The position numbers and the translations under genes were made by a program. Below the pieces are notes generated by a model. That model did not search any database and was not told where the DNA came from. It was given only the letters and a program-made list of their open reading frames with translations. DNA of 64,000 bases from Paenibacillus sp. cl123 (lineage in GTDB: Bacteria; Bacillota; Bacilli; Paenibacillales; NBRC-103111), in contig NZ_FMYY01000016.1 of assembly GCF_900101595.1 (NCBI RefSeq), positions 1 to 64,000 of the forward strand, written 5' to 3'. Positions 51,428 through 60,231 of the stretch are shown here, one piece after another; position 1 is the first letter of the stretch; each line of letters begins with the position of its first letter.

Positions 51428-52915
51428 TTACGGCAGATCGACAACCTTCTCGTACCGGTGCAATTGTCCTTGCGAGTCGGAGAAGGAAACTATGATCCGC
51501 CATGAACCGGAGCCGCCGAACCTGTAAGCTCGGTTGACCGATTCATACGTGAATTTATCGAAGCCCTCGAAGCCGTACGGGTCGGGCCCGCTTACTTTCA
51601 GTTCTAGCGGTATCGATTGCGGCTCCGTATCCGGCGAGGCCAGCGGAGCTGCCTCCACCTTGGGCTCTACCGGAGCTTCAAGCTCTGAGGGCAGCCAACT
51701 ATCCAGCTTGATCGAATGCCCTCCCCCGCTCTCCGGCTTGATCCTCAGCGACATATGGGCCTCTTCACCCATCACATGCCAATAGAGAGGCTCAGCGGAG
51801 GCTTGGGATGGGGAGGTCGTCGACAGCATCCCTGCCGCTATGAAGGCCGCGAGAGCCAGCACAAGCTCCAGTTGGACGCCGTTTATGAACCGGCCGATCG
51901 CCTGCTCGCGCTCCGTTCCCTCCTGCTCCAGCAACGGCTGCAGGCGCGGCAGCCAGACCCGACGATGGAAAACTCCGATACCAATCACTACGAGCAGTAT
52001 CGCTCCCTTGAGCAGCACAAGCTTGCCGTAGCGGCTGTCCAGCAGCTCGGTCGCAGCGTGCAATCTTGCGATGGCCAACCCGGCTCCCGTAGCTCCCATG
52101 AGCGGGACGATCAGCAGAGTCAGCTTGGAGAAGCGGGAAATCGATTGGTTCCAATCCCGAATATTTTCCACCGACGGCTTTCGGGCGAATGTCGCCGCGA
52201 AGATTCCGATCAAGCCGCCAAACCAAAGTCCGGCCGCAATCAGATGCAGCAGATGACCGCCGACTGCCGCAGCCGCTCCATCAGATGTCCCTGCCGCATG
52301 TCCGGTCAGCGGGGATAAAGCTGCCCACAACACAACGATGAGTCCCTTGATCCACTTCAGCGACTCTTGATCGCGGGAACAGGTCAAAAACAGCAGGAAG
52401 CCGGCCAGCAGCGGTCTCATCCATGCGGCCGTGCCGATCCAGGTTGAGGTCAGCAGCAAGAAAAACCGCTCCGAGGCTGATTGCATCCCCGGGCCGCTAA
52501 GCTGCTCAACCTGCAGCCAGACCTCGAGAAAGCCGGTCAGGAGGCTGAGCGCTCCGGCCACCAGCAGCAGCCTTCGTTCTACACGCAGTGAGAAACCCAG
52601 CGGAGCCTGCCTCCCGGTCCAGATCCAATAGCGATAGCCGAGAAACCCGAGAACGAGAACCGCTGCCAGTAAGTCGGCCGTTCTCAATAAATGTCGGGCA
52701 ACGGCCCTCTGATCTGTTCCGTGATGCATGTGCTCGTCATGCAAATGAGCCTGCGTGTCGGCGTTATCGCCTGAAGCTGACCCGGGCTGTGCGGCCGGAG
52801 CGAGCAGCGAAGACGACATTTCCATATTCGCATGGGCACCGGCGGCAGCCGGCCATGACAGCGTAAGGGCCGCCAGTATACTGACATAAAGACACCAACG
52901 AAACATCGCATTCAC
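51428..52915 (-). CDS. CopD-like copper transport membrane protein with C-terminal periplasmic domain
   Basis: The 495-residue protein has a signal peptide, a short His-rich segment (HLHDEHMHHG near 58-67), about eight spans of the CopD family with HLLHLIAAGLWFGGLIG, and a C-terminal soluble domain of about 130 residues rich in Pro and Glu resembling YtkA/FixH-like periplasmic folds (SGSWRIIVSFSDSQG). A standard N-terminal CopC domain is absent. It probably imports or handles copper for the neighbouring cytochrome oxidase factors. The GTG at 52913-52915 follows GGAGG. Confidence 0.85.
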   Translation of the reverse strand: MNAMFRWCLYVSILAALTLSWPAAAGAHANMEMSSSLLAPAAQPGSASGDNADTQAHLHDEHMHHGTDQRAVARHLLRTADLLAAVLVLGFLGYRYWIWTGRQAPLGFSLRVERRLLLVAGALSLLTGFLEVWLQVEQLSGPGMQSASERFFLLLTSTWIGTAAWMRPLLAGFLLFLTCSRDQESLKWIKGLIVVLWAALSPLTGHAAGTSDGAAAAVGGHLLHLIAAGLWFGGLIGIFAATFARKPSVENIRDWNQSISRFSKLTLLIVPLMGATGAGLAIARLHAATELLDSRYGKLVLLKGAILLVVIGIGVFHRRVWLPRLQPLLEQEGTEREQAIGRFINGVQLELVLALAAFIAAGMLSTTSPSQASAEPLYWHVMGEEAHMSLRIKPESGGGHSIKLDSWLPSELEAPVEPKVEAAPLASPDTEPQSIPLELKVSGPDPYGFEGFDKFTYESVNRAYRFGGSGSWRIIVSFSDSQGQLHRYEKVVDLP

Positions 52916-52934
52916 TTTCCTTCCTCCATACGCA

Positions 52935-52982
52935 AGCAGAGCCGCCCGCTTCCGGCCAGCGGCGGCTCTGCTCTATGGACAA
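52935..52982 (-). terminator. Strong hairpin between cytochrome c551 and copD-like genes
   Basis: AGCAGAGCCGCC (52935-52946) pairs perfectly with GGCGGCTCTGCT (52971-52982); inner GCT/AGC extends the stem. On the minus strand no T run follows, so it may be a weak terminator or mRNA-stabilising stem 19 bp before the copD-like start. Confidence 0.5.
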
Positions 52983-53147
52983 GTTATGTCGTCTGGCTCA
53001 GCACCGCGGCGCGCAAAGCGGCCGACTCTGCGCCTGTGTGGTTCAAGCTCCGGACAAGCGCGAACAAAGTGGGCGGATATCCAAGTTGCCGTGTTAACGT
53101 CGCTTGCCCTCTACAGGAAGCACTCTGCGTCGCCGACAGTAAAGCCG

Positions 53148-53492
53148 TTATTTTTTCTCCGCTAGCCAGGCGGCCAAGGTTTGCACTTCTTCTTCCTTTA
53201 ATTTGGACTTGTAGGCAGGCATGCCTCCTCCGCCGTTTTTCACCTTTGCGGCAATCTGCTCTTCTGTGAGCTTGGTTCCTATCTTCTGCAAGCTTGGCCC
53301 CATGCCGCCCTGCAGATCATTGCCGTGACAGGAAAGACAATTGGATTTATACAGCGCTTGAACGTCTTCGCCTCCGGCCGCCTGGCCTTGTCCGGCGCTT
53401 TGCGCAGCTTCTCCGGCGCTCTTGCCGCCGCAGCCGGCAAGGGCAAGCGTCAATGCGGCCGTCCAGACGGCAACCATCATTCTTCGTTTCAT
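53148..53492 (-). CDS. Cytochrome c551-type lipoprotein
   Basis: The 114-residue protein has a lipoprotein signal (LALAGC, Cys21), an Ala/Gly/Gln linker, and a class I heme domain with CLSCH and axial Met in GGGMPAYKS. It is like CccB of Bacillus and closely resembles the membrane-anchored cytochrome at 46124 (both end LAAWLAEKK or LAKWLAEKK). Expected to carry electrons to a terminal oxidase on the outer membrane face. Confidence 0.93.
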   Translation of the reverse strand: MKRRMMVAVWTAALTLALAGCGGKSAGEAAQSAGQGQAAGGEDVQALYKSNCLSCHGNDLQGGMGPSLQKIGTKLTEEQIAAKVKNGGGGMPAYKSKLKEEEVQTLAAWLAEKK

Positions 53493-53521
53493 TATTTAAT
53501 TCCCTCCCGTTTCAGTACTTT

Positions 53522-54169
53522 TCAAGAATGAATCCAGCCCTTCTCGTAAGCATATCTCATCAGCTGCACCCGATTGTCCAGATGAAGCTTGTGCAGGATA
53601 TTTTTCAAATGATTTTTTACCGTATGCTCGGAAATATCCAGCTCGTCGGCGATTTCCTTGTTCGATCTCCCGCAGGCTACGCACTCCAGAATTTCCTTTT
53701 CCCGGCTTGTCAACGGCGATTTTTCGGGCACGTTAGTCTTCACCATCGTAAATTCCTGCAGCAGCCTCACCGCAACCTCGCGAGACATCGGAGCTTCGTC
53801 GAAGGCGACTGCCCGCAAATATTCATGCCAGGAGGCGGGGCTCAGATTTTTCAGCAGATAGCCTTGGGCGCCGCGCTTGATGGCTTCAAACAGATGAGTG
53901 ATATCCCCCGATACGGTCACCATAACGATCTTCACATACGGAAAACGCTCCTTGATCGCTTTAGTCGCCTCCAGCCCGTCCAGCCCGGGCATACGAATGT
54001 CCATCAGGATCAAGTCCGGCATGCATTGCTCGGCCAGCCTCACCGCTTCCTGCCCGTTGACCGCCTCGCCGACGATTTCAAAAGAGGCATCCAGCCCGAT
54101 AATATCCTTCATCGCCTCGCGTGCGTGCTCGTGGTCGTCAGCCAGCATAATTCGGATCGGCTGTGTCAT
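53522..54169 (-). CDS. NarL/LuxR-type response regulator
   Basis: The 215-residue protein has a receiver domain (DD at 11-12, Asp in LILMDIRMPG near 55, Lys in YLLKNLS) and a LuxR-type HTH (LTSREKEILECVACGRSNKEIA, then HTVKNHLKNIL). The ATG at 54167-54169 follows AAGGAGGAC and overlaps the kinase stop as ATGA. It likely controls the surrounding respiratory and copper genes, by location only. Confidence 0.92.
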   Translation of the reverse strand: MTQPIRIMLADDHEHAREAMKDIIGLDASFEIVGEAVNGQEAVRLAEQCMPDLILMDIRMPGLDGLEATKAIKERFPYVKIVMVTVSGDITHLFEAIKRGAQGYLLKNLSPASWHEYLRAVAFDEAPMSREVAVRLLQEFTMVKTNVPEKSPLTSREKEILECVACGRSNKEIADELDISEHTVKNHLKNILHKLHLDNRVQLMRYAYEKGWIHS

Positions 54170-55014
54170 CGCTTGTCCTCCTTCTCGATCGTCACCATAG
54201 TACACCCTTGCTCTCGTCTGATAACGAGACTCCAGCCCAATTCGTCAGCGCGCTCGCGCATCATCAGCAGGCCAAAGCCGCCGCGTGCCTCGGAGGGCGT
54301 CCCTGCGTCAAAGCCTTTGCCGTCGTCGCGAATCTCGCAGCTCCAGCCCGCTTCTCCGCGGTCGCTCCCCTGTATCCATAGATTTGCAGCATCCGCATGC
54401 TTGTAAGCATTGATCATCGCCTCGCGAATCGTGGAGTACAGCTCCACCTTCTCCTTCAGCTTGATCCTCTCTTCGGACAGCGACCAGTTCAGATGTACCG
54501 CAATGCCCGTATCCTGCATAAACTCCTCGGTCAGCTGGCGTATCGAATCCATCCACGGCTCGGCCGAAGGATTGACCGGATAGCGAAGGCCGGCGATCGC
54601 CTGCCTGACATAATCGTTCACCTCGTGGACAGTTTTGCGCAGGCTCTGGTAAGCCTCTCGCAGAGCGTCCGTCAGCACGCCGGTCTGGCTCTGCTCCACC
54701 CGGTCGATCCGAACCGACAGCAGAAACAATGATTGTGCGATGCCGTCGTGCAGCTCCTGCGCAATTTTTTCACGCTCTTCCAGAGCGGCCTTGGCTGCCC
54801 GCTCCTTCTGCAGCTCCTCCTGCAGCTTCTCGATCATGAAGAACAGCTTGCGCAGCAACGTCATCGTTACCAGAAAGACGAGCAAAGGCGCCAGCCAGTT
54901 TCCGAGATCCATGGAGATGTACGGGAGCAGGAAGGCGTGGCGAATATATTCCCATAACCCGATGGTCAATGTCGGGATGATCAAAATCAAACTTTTTAAA
55001 TGCCGGTACAGCAA
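54166..55014 (-). CDS. NarL-family sensor histidine kinase (HisKA_3)
   Basis: The 282-residue kinase has two hydrophobic spans near the N-terminus (about 8-26 and 39-56), a short coiled coil, the phosphoacceptor motif EREKIAQELHDGIAQSLF and a HATPase domain (REAMINAYKHADA, DDGKGFD, GGFGLLMMRERADELG). There is no extracellular sensor domain, as in LiaS/DesK-like intramembrane sensors, so it may sense membrane or redox state. A TTG at 55012-55014, eight bases after GGGAGTG, is the probable start. Confidence 0.88.
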   Translation of the reverse strand: MLYRHLKSLILIIPTLTIGLWEYIRHAFLLPYISMDLGNWLAPLLVFLVTMTLLRKLFFMIEKLQEELQKERAAKAALEEREKIAQELHDGIAQSLFLLSVRIDRVEQSQTGVLTDALREAYQSLRKTVHEVNDYVRQAIAGLRYPVNPSAEPWMDSIRQLTEEFMQDTGIAVHLNWSLSEERIKLKEKVELYSTIREAMINAYKHADAANLWIQGSDRGEAGWSCEIRDDGKGFDAGTPSEARGGFGLLMMRERADELGWSLVIRREQGCTMVTIEKEDKR

Positions 55015-55461
55015 TCAGGTTCACTCCCTTAACAGCCCCATACCTTTATCAAATCATATTGTCCGCGTTGCTGGCTATGACTCGAAAGAGTCATTTGTAC
55101 TCCGCTTATGAACAAAGCGTGACAGGGAGGAAGTCGTATCCTTTCCCAAAGCTTCAAACCGCATTAAAAAGCGAGGCCCGCCCGGCACTAGCCTGGGGGT
55201 CTCGCTTTGTTGCAAGCGGGATGTCATACAATGCCTGGCGCCGCATGCTTTGACCATTGCTTGGCATACCTATGAGACAATGCTCATGCTTCCCATATGA
55301 CCCTAATGCTTGTCCTTTCATTAGTATGACAGCGGGGGGTGTTAAGAAACCGTCCTGCATCGAGTGCATAACGACGGTTTCGGGAATTACCGATGACGCT
55401 TCATCTGCCCGCAAGCCGCCCGAACCGACGGCCGGACGGCCCCGGCAGTTCCGCTACGCGA
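55015..55461. other. 447-bp spacer after the DUF1906 gene: terminator only
   Basis: Besides the hairpin at 55168-55208, I see no gene or clear regulatory site. Short frames on both strands have no recognisable content. The kinase promoter should lie near 55020-55100 but no good match is evident. Confidence 0.55.
55168..55208 (-). terminator. Hairpin downstream of the DUF1906 gene
   Basis: AAAGCGAG (55168-55175) pairs with CTCGCTTT (55201-55208), extended inside by CCC/GGG; on the minus strand CTCGCTTTTTAA ends the stem. It would terminate transcription from 55462-56247. Confidence 0.6.
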
Positions 55462-56247
55462 TCATTCGCGAGGCAGGCCCGCTGCGTCCCTCAGCGCATT
55501 CGCCAGCTGGTTGTAGTACCGCTGCTGCGAGGTCAGCGCCTGGACCGTCTCGGCGGACGCGCCCTGCTTGGCGGCCTCCGCATCCGCCCACGACTTCTTA
55601 ATCCACGTGTTGATCACCGTCTGCGCCACTCCCGGGTCCAGCGCCGGCTGCTGTACGATTGCCATCCCTACCTTCCACCCTCCTGCGTCCCCGTTGGACT
55701 CATTGTAATCGATGCCGATTCCGTTAACCGTAACGTCATTTTTATATTGATAAATGCTGATGGGATCGTACCTCAGCCCGCGGCTCCAGGCGTAGGTCTG
55801 CATAAGCTTGGTCGTGATTCCCCGCTCATGCATCGCTTTGACGACGCTGTAGGAGCCGTATACCCCAAGCTCATAGCCCACGATCTCCGCATCGAATGCC
55901 CGGAGGTAGGCGGCGATCGCGCCATAATCGCGTGCAGGCGCATCATAGTCCACTGCCGCATAGATGACAGAGCCGGGCGGCTGGCGAACCTCCTTCGCGT
56001 ACTGAAGAGCAAGCTTGCCGTCTATCGCTCCCGCCCCTGCTCCTTCGCGTACGCGGTTGGCGTAGCGCTCGAAGAAAGAGACGATGTACATGCCCGCTTC
56101 CGTAATCCACTGTGCCTCTTCGGGAGAGAGGCGCTTCCAAGAACCCGCTTCAGCGAGATACCGCCCCACGAATGTAAAGCCCTGACTGGCAAACAATCGG
56201 GCAAGAGCCGCGGTCAGCGGCGTAGCGCAATCGAATCCTTTGGCCAT
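55462..56247 (-). CDS. DUF1906 glycoside-hydrolase-like TIM barrel protein
   Basis: The 261-residue protein has KGFDCATPLTAA near the start, FTFVGRYL, YAAVDYDAP, VGYELGVYGSYSVVK and the acidic pattern of DUF1906 (Rv2525c-like) domains, related to GH25 lysozymes. About 50 C-terminal residues (from QQPALDPGVAQTV) form a separate helical tail, likely a repeat or wall-binding part. No signal peptide is seen, as in spore or prophage-related members. The ATG follows AAGGAG. Substrate unknown; cell wall or spore role is possible. Confidence 0.8.
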   Translation of the reverse strand: MAKGFDCATPLTAALARLFASQGFTFVGRYLAEAGSWKRLSPEEAQWITEAGMYIVSFFERYANRVREGAGAGAIDGKLALQYAKEVRQPPGSVIYAAVDYDAPARDYGAIAAYLRAFDAEIVGYELGVYGSYSVVKAMHERGITTKLMQTYAWSRGLRYDPISIYQYKNDVTVNGIGIDYNESNGDAGGWKVGMAIVQQPALDPGVAQTVINTWIKKSWADAEAAKQGASAETVQALTSQQRYYNQLANALRDAAGLPRE

Positions 56248-56354
56248 CAGACTGGTCTCCTTTCGGCGAAATCTACGAACCCCGGGAGTAGTCCCTTTAG
56301 TTTAAGATATTCGACCGCTTGCCTGTTCGTGTGGGCCATGCCAGCCTGAAATCA

Positions 56355-56391
56355 AACAAAATGCAGGCCGCCTCAGAGAGAAGCGCCTGCA
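56355..56391 (-). terminator. Terminator after the yolD-like gene
   Basis: On the minus strand TGCAGGC and GCCTGCA (plus 56385-56391 and 56362-56368) form the stem, followed by ATTTTGTTTG. It lies just after the YolD stop. Confidence 0.75.
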
Positions 56392-56395
56392 TCCT

Positions 56396-56647
56396 TTAAT
56401 CCCGTGGATAATCCACCTTCATAATGTCCAGGAAAGGAACCTTCGTAAGCTCCCCCTGATGCTGAATATGGACCAGCTTGGTGCGGGAGTCCATCAGCAC
56501 GATTTGTCCGCGCACCTGCTCCTCCCATCCCCAGACCGTCAGCACAATTTCGGAATCCTCTTGCTTGGCCTCGACCAGTTGATTGCCCAGCTCTTCCAAT
56601 TCGAATTCATCCCGCGTAGGACGCTTCGTTACTTTTGCTTTGGCCAT
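56396..56647 (-). CDS. YolD-like family protein
   Basis: The 83-residue protein fits the YolD-like family: a basic start (MAKAKVTKRPTRDEFELEELG), a WGWEEQVRGQI segment and a final VPFLDIMKVDY. YolD proteins are small, often beside UV-repair polymerase or DUF genes in Bacillales; function unknown. ATG follows GGAGG at six bases. Here it is single, ending in its own terminator. Confidence 0.82.
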   Translation of the reverse strand: MAKAKVTKRPTRDEFELEELGNQLVEAKQEDSEIVLTVWGWEEQVRGQIVLMDSRTKLVHIQHQGELTKVPFLDIMKVDYPRD

Positions 56648-56731
56648 ATGACTGCCTCCTTCTCCATCAAGTTCAATTGTCTCTTGCTGCCAGCATCCTC
56701 AGCCCGTCCTGCTCCAATCGTCGCCCTCGCG

Positions 56732-57394
56732 TCACGTTCTGCTTTCTTGCTTATAAGCCAAATAGAGCAAGCCGCCAAGGGCCGGAAGCCCCGTCCACAG
56801 CATCACATCCACGCCAGCGTTCCCGAACTGGATAATCCAATACATCCCGCTGGCCATCACCAAGACGGCAACCGTGTGAATGAAGAGCGCAAGCGGCTCG
56901 CCGGCCGGCACAGGACTGACGGTTTCGCGGACGCGGCCCGTCACGTAAGTGAAGCCCATACGCAGCTTATAGAGCATATAGGAAAGCCCGATACCCGCGA
57001 GCTGGCTAAGCAGCTGCAAGGAAAATATGCCGGCGCCTGCGTCCTCGGCCGCTATATCCGCGCTCACAATCCCCAGACCATCCAGCGTCTTCAATCCGAG
57101 CAGCTGGACCATCGCATAAGCCAGATAACCGGTTACGGTCATAGTCATCGCGTGATACGGATGCACCTTGAGCGTATAAAGCAAGCCCAGGAAAATGATC
57201 AAGCCCTGGGCGGCCATGTCCCACTGCGTCAAGTCAAATACGATGCGCAAGCAATAGGATACGACGGAACAAACGCCTGCTATAAGGAGAGCTCCGCCCA
57301 AATGACGGAAATACGGCCAGCGGAATATCTGGAACAACAGCGCCAGCAAGGCCAGCACGTCCATCATGCCCAGCACAAGGTACATGCCAATCAT
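56732..57394 (-). CDS. Uncharacterised multi-pass membrane protein
   Basis: The 220-residue protein has about six hydrophobic spans with no catalytic motif. The layout (a short start, paired spans, a Pro-containing linker PVPAGEP near 155) is like the sensor domains of AgrC/citrate-type kinases but the kinase part is missing, and the stop is well defined. Ribosome site GAGGTGAG precedes the ATG. It is divergent from the AraC-type gene at 57600. Confidence 0.6.
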   Translation of the reverse strand: MIGMYLVLGMMDVLALLALLFQIFRWPYFRHLGGALLIAGVCSVVSYCLRIVFDLTQWDMAAQGLIIFLGLLYTLKVHPYHAMTMTVTGYLAYAMVQLLGLKTLDGLGIVSADIAAEDAGAGIFSLQLLSQLAGIGLSYMLYKLRMGFTYVTGRVRETVSPVPAGEPLALFIHTVAVLVMASGMYWIIQFGNAGVDVMLWTGLPALGGLLYLAYKQESRT

Positions 57395-57599
57395 CCGAGC
57401 TCACCTCTTCTCAATCAGTCCGGACATCTCTCTCAATATACGTGATGCCCGCCGGTATCGCAACCTTGTCCCGCGCGAACACAGGCGTATAATAAGAGAG
57501 ACGCGGAAGCAGCGCAAGTTATCCTTCTTTTTTGTGCACGGAATGTCGGATAGGGCGCAGTCGTTCCTGATACGATGATGAAGCAGGGAGGTTATAGCA

Positions 57600-58487
57600 A
57601 TGGATTTGCTTAAGAGCATGAATGGAGCCCTTCAGTACTTGGAGGACAATCTGCTCAATGAGCTGGATTACAAAGAAGTGGCGAAGCGGGCTTGCTGCTC
57701 GGAGTATCATTTTAAGAGAATGTTTTCCTTCCTAGCCGGCGTTACGTTGTCGGAATATATCCGCCGCAGGCGTCTTACGCTCGCAGCCTTCGAGCTGACC
57801 AGCGGCCAGGCCAGAGTGCTCGACGTAGCCGTCAAATACGGGTACAGCTCCGCCGACTCATTTGCGCGTGCTTTTCAAGGATTGCACGGCATATTGCCGT
57901 CGGAAGCGCGGCAGCAAGGCCAGCCGCTCAAAGCTTTTCCGAGAATGACCTTTCAGCTGACCATCCAGGGAGGGAATGAAATGAATTATCGTTTGGTTGA
58001 GAAAGAGGCTTTCCGCATTGTCGGCATCCATAAGCGAGTGCCGCTCATCTACCACGGGGTCAATCCCGAGATCGCGGCGATGTGGCAGAGCTTGACCGAG
58101 GACAACATTCGCACGATTAAACAAGCTTCGAACATCGAACCGCACGGACTTATCAGCGCATCCGTGAACTTTTCGGAAGGGCGGCTGGACGGAGCCGGGG
58201 AGCTGGACCATTATATCGGGGCGGCGACCACCTCGGAGTGCCCGGACGGCTTGTCTCACCTGGAAGTGCAGGCATCCGCCTGGGCCGTATTCGATTCGGT
58301 AGGACCGTTCCCGGCTACGCTGCAAAATATTTGGGGACGCATTTATTCGGAATGGTTTCCATCCTCCTCGTATGAAGCGGCGGAAGGACCCGAGATTTTG
58401 TGGAATGAACACAAGGATACGTCTTCGCCGACCTTCAGAAGCGAAATCTGGATACCCGTGAAGAAGAAATTGGCGGCGACCGACTAA
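57600..58487 (+). CDS. AraC-family regulator with GyrI-like effector domain
   Basis: The 295-residue protein has an N-terminal AraC double HTH ([21 protein letters not shown] and [24 protein letters not shown], roughly 28-103) and a C-terminal GyrI/AraC effector-binding domain from about 130 ([42 protein letters not shown], ending EIWIPVK). This fold binds drugs or other hydrophobic molecules in SoxS/Rob/BmrR-like proteins. The ATG follows GGGAGG. Targets unknown; it is divergent from the membrane protein gene. Confidence 0.9.
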   Translation: MDLLKSMNGALQYLEDNLLNELDYKEVAKRACCSEYHFKRMFSFLAGVTLSEYIRRRRLTLAAFELTSGQARVLDVAVKYGYSSADSFARAFQGLHGILPSEARQQGQPLKAFPRMTFQLTIQGGNEMNYRLVEKEAFRIVGIHKRVPLIYHGVNPEIAAMWQSLTEDNIRTIKQASNIEPHGLISASVNFSEGRLDGAGELDHYIGAATTSECPDGLSHLEVQASAWAVFDSVGPFPATLQNIWGRIYSEWFPSSSYEAAEGPEILWNEHKDTSSPTFRSEIWIPVKKKLAATD

Positions 58488-58619
58488 AGCCGCGCCGGTC
58501 TGCGCCGCCATCCGGCGACAATGCCGGGTGGCCCAGGGCGCCCGGCAATCTGTATCAGTTCCTTTGGAATGGGGTAATATAGGTTATGCCCTTATTTCAC
58601 AGGAAAGGAAAGATGTGCT

Positions 58620-58838
58620 ATGAGTAAGCATAAAAAAGAACCGGATGTGTCCGGCACCTTTGCCGGGATTACCACACCGATGGATCAGCAGGACATGGCA
58701 TCTACGGATAAAATCAGCGGTTATGTCGAAACCTTGATGGACCGTATGGCCGGCAATGAGGACAAGCTGCCGCATGAAGATAGGCCAAGCTACCGTGCCG
58801 AGGGGACGGCGTCCGACAAGCCCCGCCAGAATCGCTGA
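58620..58838 (+). CDS. Small hydrophilic hypothetical protein
   Basis: The 72-residue acidic protein (MSKHKKEPDVSGTFAG...) is polar and contains no hydrophobic core, as in small sporulation or stress peptides of Bacillales. AGGAAAGGAAAG lies just upstream of the ATG. A long hairpin follows 22 bp after the stop. No family can be named with confidence. Confidence 0.6.
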   Translation: MSKHKKEPDVSGTFAGITTPMDQQDMASTDKISGYVETLMDRMAGNEDKLPHEDRPSYRAEGTASDKPRQNR

Positions 58839-58860
58839 TCCAGCCTGAGCCCCGAATGCG

Positions 58861-58905
58861 AATCAGCCGCTGTCTTCTCCCCCGCGGGGAAAGCAGCGGC
58901 TGATT
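58861..58905 (+). terminator. Long perfect hairpin after the small ORF
   Basis: AATCAGCCGCTG and CAGCGGCTGATT form a 12-bp perfect stem, with a second CCCC/GGGG stem inside. No T tract follows (GATGTGCC), so a terminator role is possible but weak; an RNA-stabilising or processing element is an alternative. Confidence 0.5.
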
Positions 58906-59065
58906 GATGTGCCTGCCCAATCGCCGTCCTCAGCGCTTCTTCTCAACCCGGCTGATTTTCTCTCACGATAAATGCCATCCGCATTCCTCCCCTAACAACA
59001 TTTGACACTTAGGGGAGTTTTCCTGCCTGGCCGGCGTCCTTCTACGTCTGTCCGCGTCTGTCCGG

Positions 59066-60220
59066 TTAATTCACCCGGTTCTTGTACTTGCCCGAATGCA
59101 GCAGCCTCAGCTCCAGATCAACCGTCTCCAGCTCCGTTATATCCTTCACCGGCTTGCCCGCTATATAAGTTTTCCAATCCTCATGGTGGTAACGGAACAG
59201 ATCATCATTCAGATTGTAAATATCCGCATGGATGTCCAGACCTTTCTGGAAGGAGGTGCGAATCTGCCTGTCCACATCCTTCTTCACCCTCTCGATGATG
59301 GAACTCTCCTCCATATTTTTATACAATTCTTCGATAAATGCCGTCGCCTTCAGCTTCACGGTATATTTAACCTTCCCGCCCTCGATCCGGTAATCCACCC
59401 TGCAGTCCTTGACGTGGACAACCAGCGTAGCTAGCGTTTTTCCCGCCTCATGCAGGGTGACCGGCAGCCGGGACATTTTTTTATCCAAATACCTTTTGCC
59501 CATCATTTCCTCGAACAGCAGGCTCCCCTTATACATCCGGTCATGGAAGAAATACGCGCCTTTAAGCTTCATCTGCCGGCTCGCCTTCCCCCCTTCCTTC
59601 CACTCTGTCTCGGCGGACGACAATACCGGAAGCATTGCCGTCCTGCCTCGTTCGAGATAATCGGCCAGGAAGTCCACCAGATAGATCGGCTTAATGTCCG
59701 AATATTGCTGATAAGAGTCCTCAGGGTTCATCAGGATGGTCTGGTACGCCGTCATGCCGAAAAAGGAGTCCAGGTTGAACAAGCGCTCGATCGGCTCCTC
59801 CGTGGCGTACAGCCATACATTATAGCGGATTTCTCTGTATCTGTTGATAAAATCAACCAGTTCCTTTATATCCGCATGCTTGACGGCATTTTTGCTCAGG
59901 ACGACCGCGCTCACATGCCCCCAATAGATGCGCATCTGCTCGCTCCTGTACAATTGGAAAATCGCATCCGTCAATGTCTCTCCCTTGGCGCTGCCGACGA
60001 GGATCGGATAACTTTTGCCGGTATCCCCGCCTTCCTGCTTGGCCAGGTCATTGAAATTCAGCGCCTGGAGATAAACGGTATATTGATCGTCCTTGTAGTC
60101 GATGCCGAAGGACGTTGTATAGATGAGATAGGTGAGCTCCTTATAGTCCCAGCAGCCGGGGACGACCAGCAGCACCGCCACTATAAGCTGCAGCTTGATG
60201 TAAAAGCTCCACGGTTTCAC
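59066..60220 (-). CDS. Spore germinant receptor subunit C (Ger(x)C lipoprotein)
   Basis: The 384-residue lipoprotein has a signal peptide ending LLVVPGC and the GerAC family start CWDYKELTYLIYTTSFGID, with a C-terminal domain of about 190 residues. GerC subunits lie on the outer side of the spore inner membrane in germinant receptors. The start is the GTG at 60218-60220 (MKPWSFYIK) after AGAGGTG; a longer frame lies within gerA. It is 11 bp after the A subunit gene. Confidence 0.93.
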   Translation of the reverse strand: MKPWSFYIKLQLIVAVLLVVPGCWDYKELTYLIYTTSFGIDYKDDQYTVYLQALNFNDLAKQEGGDTGKSYPILVGSAKGETLTDAIFQLYRSEQMRIYWGHVSAVVLSKNAVKHADIKELVDFINRYREIRYNVWLYATEEPIERLFNLDSFFGMTAYQTILMNPEDSYQQYSDIKPIYLVDFLADYLERGRTAMLPVLSSAETEWKEGGKASRQMKLKGAYFFHDRMYKGSLLFEEMMGKRYLDKKMSRLPVTLHEAGKTLATLVVHVKDCRVDYRIEGGKVKYTVKLKATAFIEELYKNMEESSIIERVKKDVDRQIRTSFQKGLDIHADIYNLNDDLFRYHHEDWKTYIAGKPVKDITELETVDLELRLLHSGKYKNRVN

Positions 60221-60231
60221 GGCAGCACCTC

